From Jiangellaceae bacterium (GTDB lineage: Bacteria; Actinomycetota; Actinomycetes; Jiangellales; Jiangellaceae), in the NCBI GenBank assembly GCA_030146385.1, contig JASLBX010000515.1, positions 1-7,246 of the forward strand: a stretch of 7,246 nt of DNA. Direction: 5' to 3'. The notes beneath the pieces were generated by a model. The model searched no databases. It saw nothing but the letters and a program-made list of their open reading frames with translations, and had not been told where the DNA came from. This document shows positions 5,643 through 7,246 of the stretch, piece after piece. Position numbers and translations under genes: made by a program. The first letter of the stretch is position 1. Every line of letters begins with the position of its first letter.

Positions 5643-5644
5643 CG

Positions 5645-6733
5645 ATGGCTCTCCCCGGAACCCAAAGGTCGACCCAGCCGACTCTCGACGTGCTCTCCCT
5701 CGGCGAGGCGATGGTGGAGCTCAGCGCCCGCGAGCGCGTCCCACTGCGGGACGCCGGGACGTTCGACCTCGGCTGGGGCGGTGACACCTCCAACGTCGCC
5801 GTGGCCGTGCGGCGGCTCGGCCGGAGCTCCGGCTACGTCACCAAGGTGGGCGACGACGAGTTCGGCGCCAACCTGCTGAGTCTGTGGCGCCGCGAAGGCG
5901 TCGACGTCAGCCATGTCGCGGTCGATCCGGACCGGCCCACCGGCCTCTACCTGCTCTCCCGACCGGAAACGGGCCCCCACAACTTCACCTACTACCGGTT
6001 CGGATCGGCCGCATCGGCCATGCGTCCTGCGGATCTGCCCACGGAAGCGCTGCGCACCGCGCGCATCGTGCACACGTCCGGCATCACGCAAGCGATCGGG
6101 ACCGGCCCGTGTGACGTCGCCTTCGCCGCCCTCCGGACGGCTCGCGAGGCCGGGGTCACCACCAGCTACGACCCGAACTTCCGGCCGGCGCTGTGGTCCC
6201 TGGATCGGGCCCGCGCGGTGACCATGGCGGCGCTCGCCATGACCGATATCGCCCTGCCCAGCCTGGAGGACGCACGGGCCCTGACCGGGCTGGAAGATGC
6301 CGGCGCCATCGCCGACCAATTGCTGAGCCACGGCCCGCGGATCGTTGCGTTGAAGATGGGAGAGTCGGGCGCGTTCGTCGCCGATAGTGAGCGGCAGACG
6401 CTGGTTCCTCCCTACGCCGTGGCGACCGTGGACGCGGCTGGCGCCGGCGACACGTTCGACGCGGCGTTCCTCACCGCGTGGCTGGATGGACGGGAGTTGC
6501 CGGAGTGCGCCGAATTCGCCAACGCGGCCGCAGCGTTGACTACGACAGGCGTCGGCTGCGTCAGCCCCATCCCCGCGCGCGAGGCCGTCGAAGAGCTACG
6601 TGTGACCAAGACGGGGGGATCAGCAGATGGCGACAAACCAGTCCGCGCAGCGAGTGCTCAGCATGCTCGAGTATCTGGCCCAGAACGGCCATGCGAGTCT
6701 GGGGACCATCGCCCAGAGCCTCGGGCTCAATAA
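5645..6733 (+). CDS. kdgK: PfkB-family sugar kinase, probable 2-keto-3-deoxygluconate kinase
   Basis: This cytoplasmic ribokinase/PfkB-fold kinase would phosphorylate a 2-keto-3-deoxy sugar acid with ATP. The N-terminal signature GGDTSNVAVAVRRLG begins at 45 (GGDT-N is typical of KDG kinases). YDPNFRPALW around 175-184 matches the DPN-RP-LW motif of KdgK. The C-terminal PfkB signature DAAGAGDTFDAAF starts at 263, with catalytic base Asp269. The ATG at 5645 lies two bases after the aldolase stop and has no clear ribosome site, so coupling is likely. The frame gives 362 residues, about 40-50 more than usual. Homology ends near EAVEELRV (about residue 320). The last 35 residues are read through the start of the IclR gene and look like out-of-frame translation. 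Fructokinase or another PfkB specificity is possible. Confidence 0.85.
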   Translation: MALPGTQRSTQPTLDVLSLGEAMVELSARERVPLRDAGTFDLGWGGDTSNVAVAVRRLGRSSGYVTKVGDDEFGANLLSLWRREGVDVSHVAVDPDRPTGLYLLSRPETGPHNFTYYRFGSAASAMRPADLPTEALRTARIVHTSGITQAIGTGPCDVAFAALRTAREAGVTTSYDPNFRPALWSLDRARAVTMAALAMTDIALPSLEDARALTGLEDAGAIADQLLSHGPRIVALKMGESGAFVADSERQTLVPPYAVATVDAAGAGDTFDAAFLTAWLDGRELPECAEFANAAAALTTTGVGCVSPIPAREAVEELRVTKTGGSADGDKPVRAASAQHARVSGPERPCESGDHRPEPRAQ

Positions 6734-7246
6734 GAGCACCGCACACCGTTTCGCGAGCACCCTGGTCCAGGCCGGCTACGCCCGACAAGATCCAGCCGAC
6801 CATACGTACTCGCCGACCACGAAGGTCATCGAGATCGCCTCGCAGGTCATGCAGCGCTTGGAGATCCACCGGGTGCTGCGACCCGTGCTGGACGAACTGG
6901 CCCGTGCCGTGGGTGTCACCGTGCACTTGGGAATCCTCGACGGATACGACCTGGTCTACATCGACAAGGTGGAGGGGACCAGCCCGATCCAGATGGCCTC
7001 GCGGATCGGCACGCGAGGCACCTGCCATTCCACCGCGCTGGGCAAGGTCCTGCTTGCGAGCCGGCCTGAAGCGGACTGGGACAGCTACGTCGACAATCGA
7101 GGCCTGACAAGCCGGACGCCCCGGACCATCACCTCTCGGAAGCAATTGCTCACCGAGCTCGTCCGAGTCCGGCGCAACGGCTGGGCGCTGGACGACGTGG
7201 AGAACGAGGAGGGAATCCGGTGCGTCGCCGCGCCGGTGCGCAATCA
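6627..7246 (+). CDS. IclR-family transcriptional regulator, 3' end cut off
   Basis: The frame is open from the ATG at 6627 to the right edge (206 codons plus two bases), with about 45 residues missing compared with the usual 250. The N-terminus is a winged helix-turn-helix (SAQRVLSMLEYLAQNG, then LGTIAQSLGLNKSTAHRFASTLVQAGYARQD, about 6-55). The IclR effector domain follows: VIEIASQVMQ, LARAVGVTVHLGILDGYDLVYIDKVEG, and the hallmark GTCHSTALGKVLLAS near 131-145. A run of six G (6613-6618) lies eight bases before the ATG and may be the ribosome site. IclR proteins are dimeric regulators that bind small organic acids or sugars and often control adjacent catabolic genes. Here it would plausibly control its own operon and the divergent transporter. 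Its first 107 bases lie inside the kinase frame. Confidence 0.92.
   Translation, partial: MATNQSAQRVLSMLEYLAQNGHASLGTIAQSLGLNKSTAHRFASTLVQAGYARQDPADHTYSPTTKVIEIASQVMQRLEIHRVLRPVLDELARAVGVTVHLGILDGYDLVYIDKVEGTSPIQMASRIGTRGTCHSTALGKVLLASRPEADWDSYVDNRGLTSRTPRTITSRKQLLTELVRVRRNGWALDDVENEEGIRCVAAPVRN

Noticed and set aside
5447..5644. N-terminal extension of the kinase frame to 5447
   Set aside because: The added part is read out of frame through the aldolase gene and is an Arg/Pro-rich shadow. The PfkB fold starts after the ATG at 5645.
6561..7145. Minus-strand open frame opposite the IclR gene
   Set aside because: It mirrors a plus-strand gene with clear winged-helix and effector-domain motifs, and has no ribosome site or domain of its own.

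Overview
The window is high-GC DNA with GTG and TTG starts, tight stop/start overlaps and ordinary Shine-Dalgarno sites. That base composition, together with a secreted protein carrying a Sec signal and a solute-binding lipoprotein, suggests an actinomycete. A strongly acidic linker in the lipoprotein is compatible with, but does not prove, a halotolerant host. No rRNA, tRNA, CRISPR array or insertion sequence was seen, and no gap between genes exceeds about 205 bases.

Layout. Bases 2-196 hold the 3' end of a UDP-GlcNAc 2-epimerase gene (+). It faces a small secreted protein of unknown function (220-678, -). Bases 828-4791 form one compact minus-strand operon of the nitrate/sulfonate/taurine (NMT1/SsuABC-like) ABC class. 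In transcription order it holds a solute-binding lipoprotein, two different permeases, an ATPase and a small single-pass membrane protein of unknown function. Divergent from it, on the plus strand, are an RraA-like / HMG-aldolase-family protein (4995-5642), a PfkB-family kinase closest to 2-keto-3-deoxygluconate kinase (5645-6733) and an IclR-family regulator that runs off the right edge (6627-7246).

How it may work together (inference). The two divergent transcripts share a 203-bp control region (4792-4994). It contains a recognisable promoter in each direction and several GAAA/TTTC-type inverted repeats that resemble operators of IclR/KdgR-type repressors. The simplest model is a self-contained catabolic locus. 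The importer brings in a small organic acid, the kinase phosphorylates a 2-keto-(3-deoxy) acid, the RraA-like protein cleaves or decarboxylates a keto-acid intermediate, and the IclR protein senses the substrate. No classical KDPG aldolase is visible, so the RraA-like protein may fill that role.

Most unusual signals: a perfect 17-bp inverted repeat inside the first codons of the upstream permease gene, at the lipoprotein-permease boundary; a 7-bp-arm inverted repeat lying over the transporter promoter; two non-identical permeases in a transporter class that often has one; an orphan membrane protein coupled to the ATPase; and a kinase reading frame that continues 107 bases into the regulator gene.
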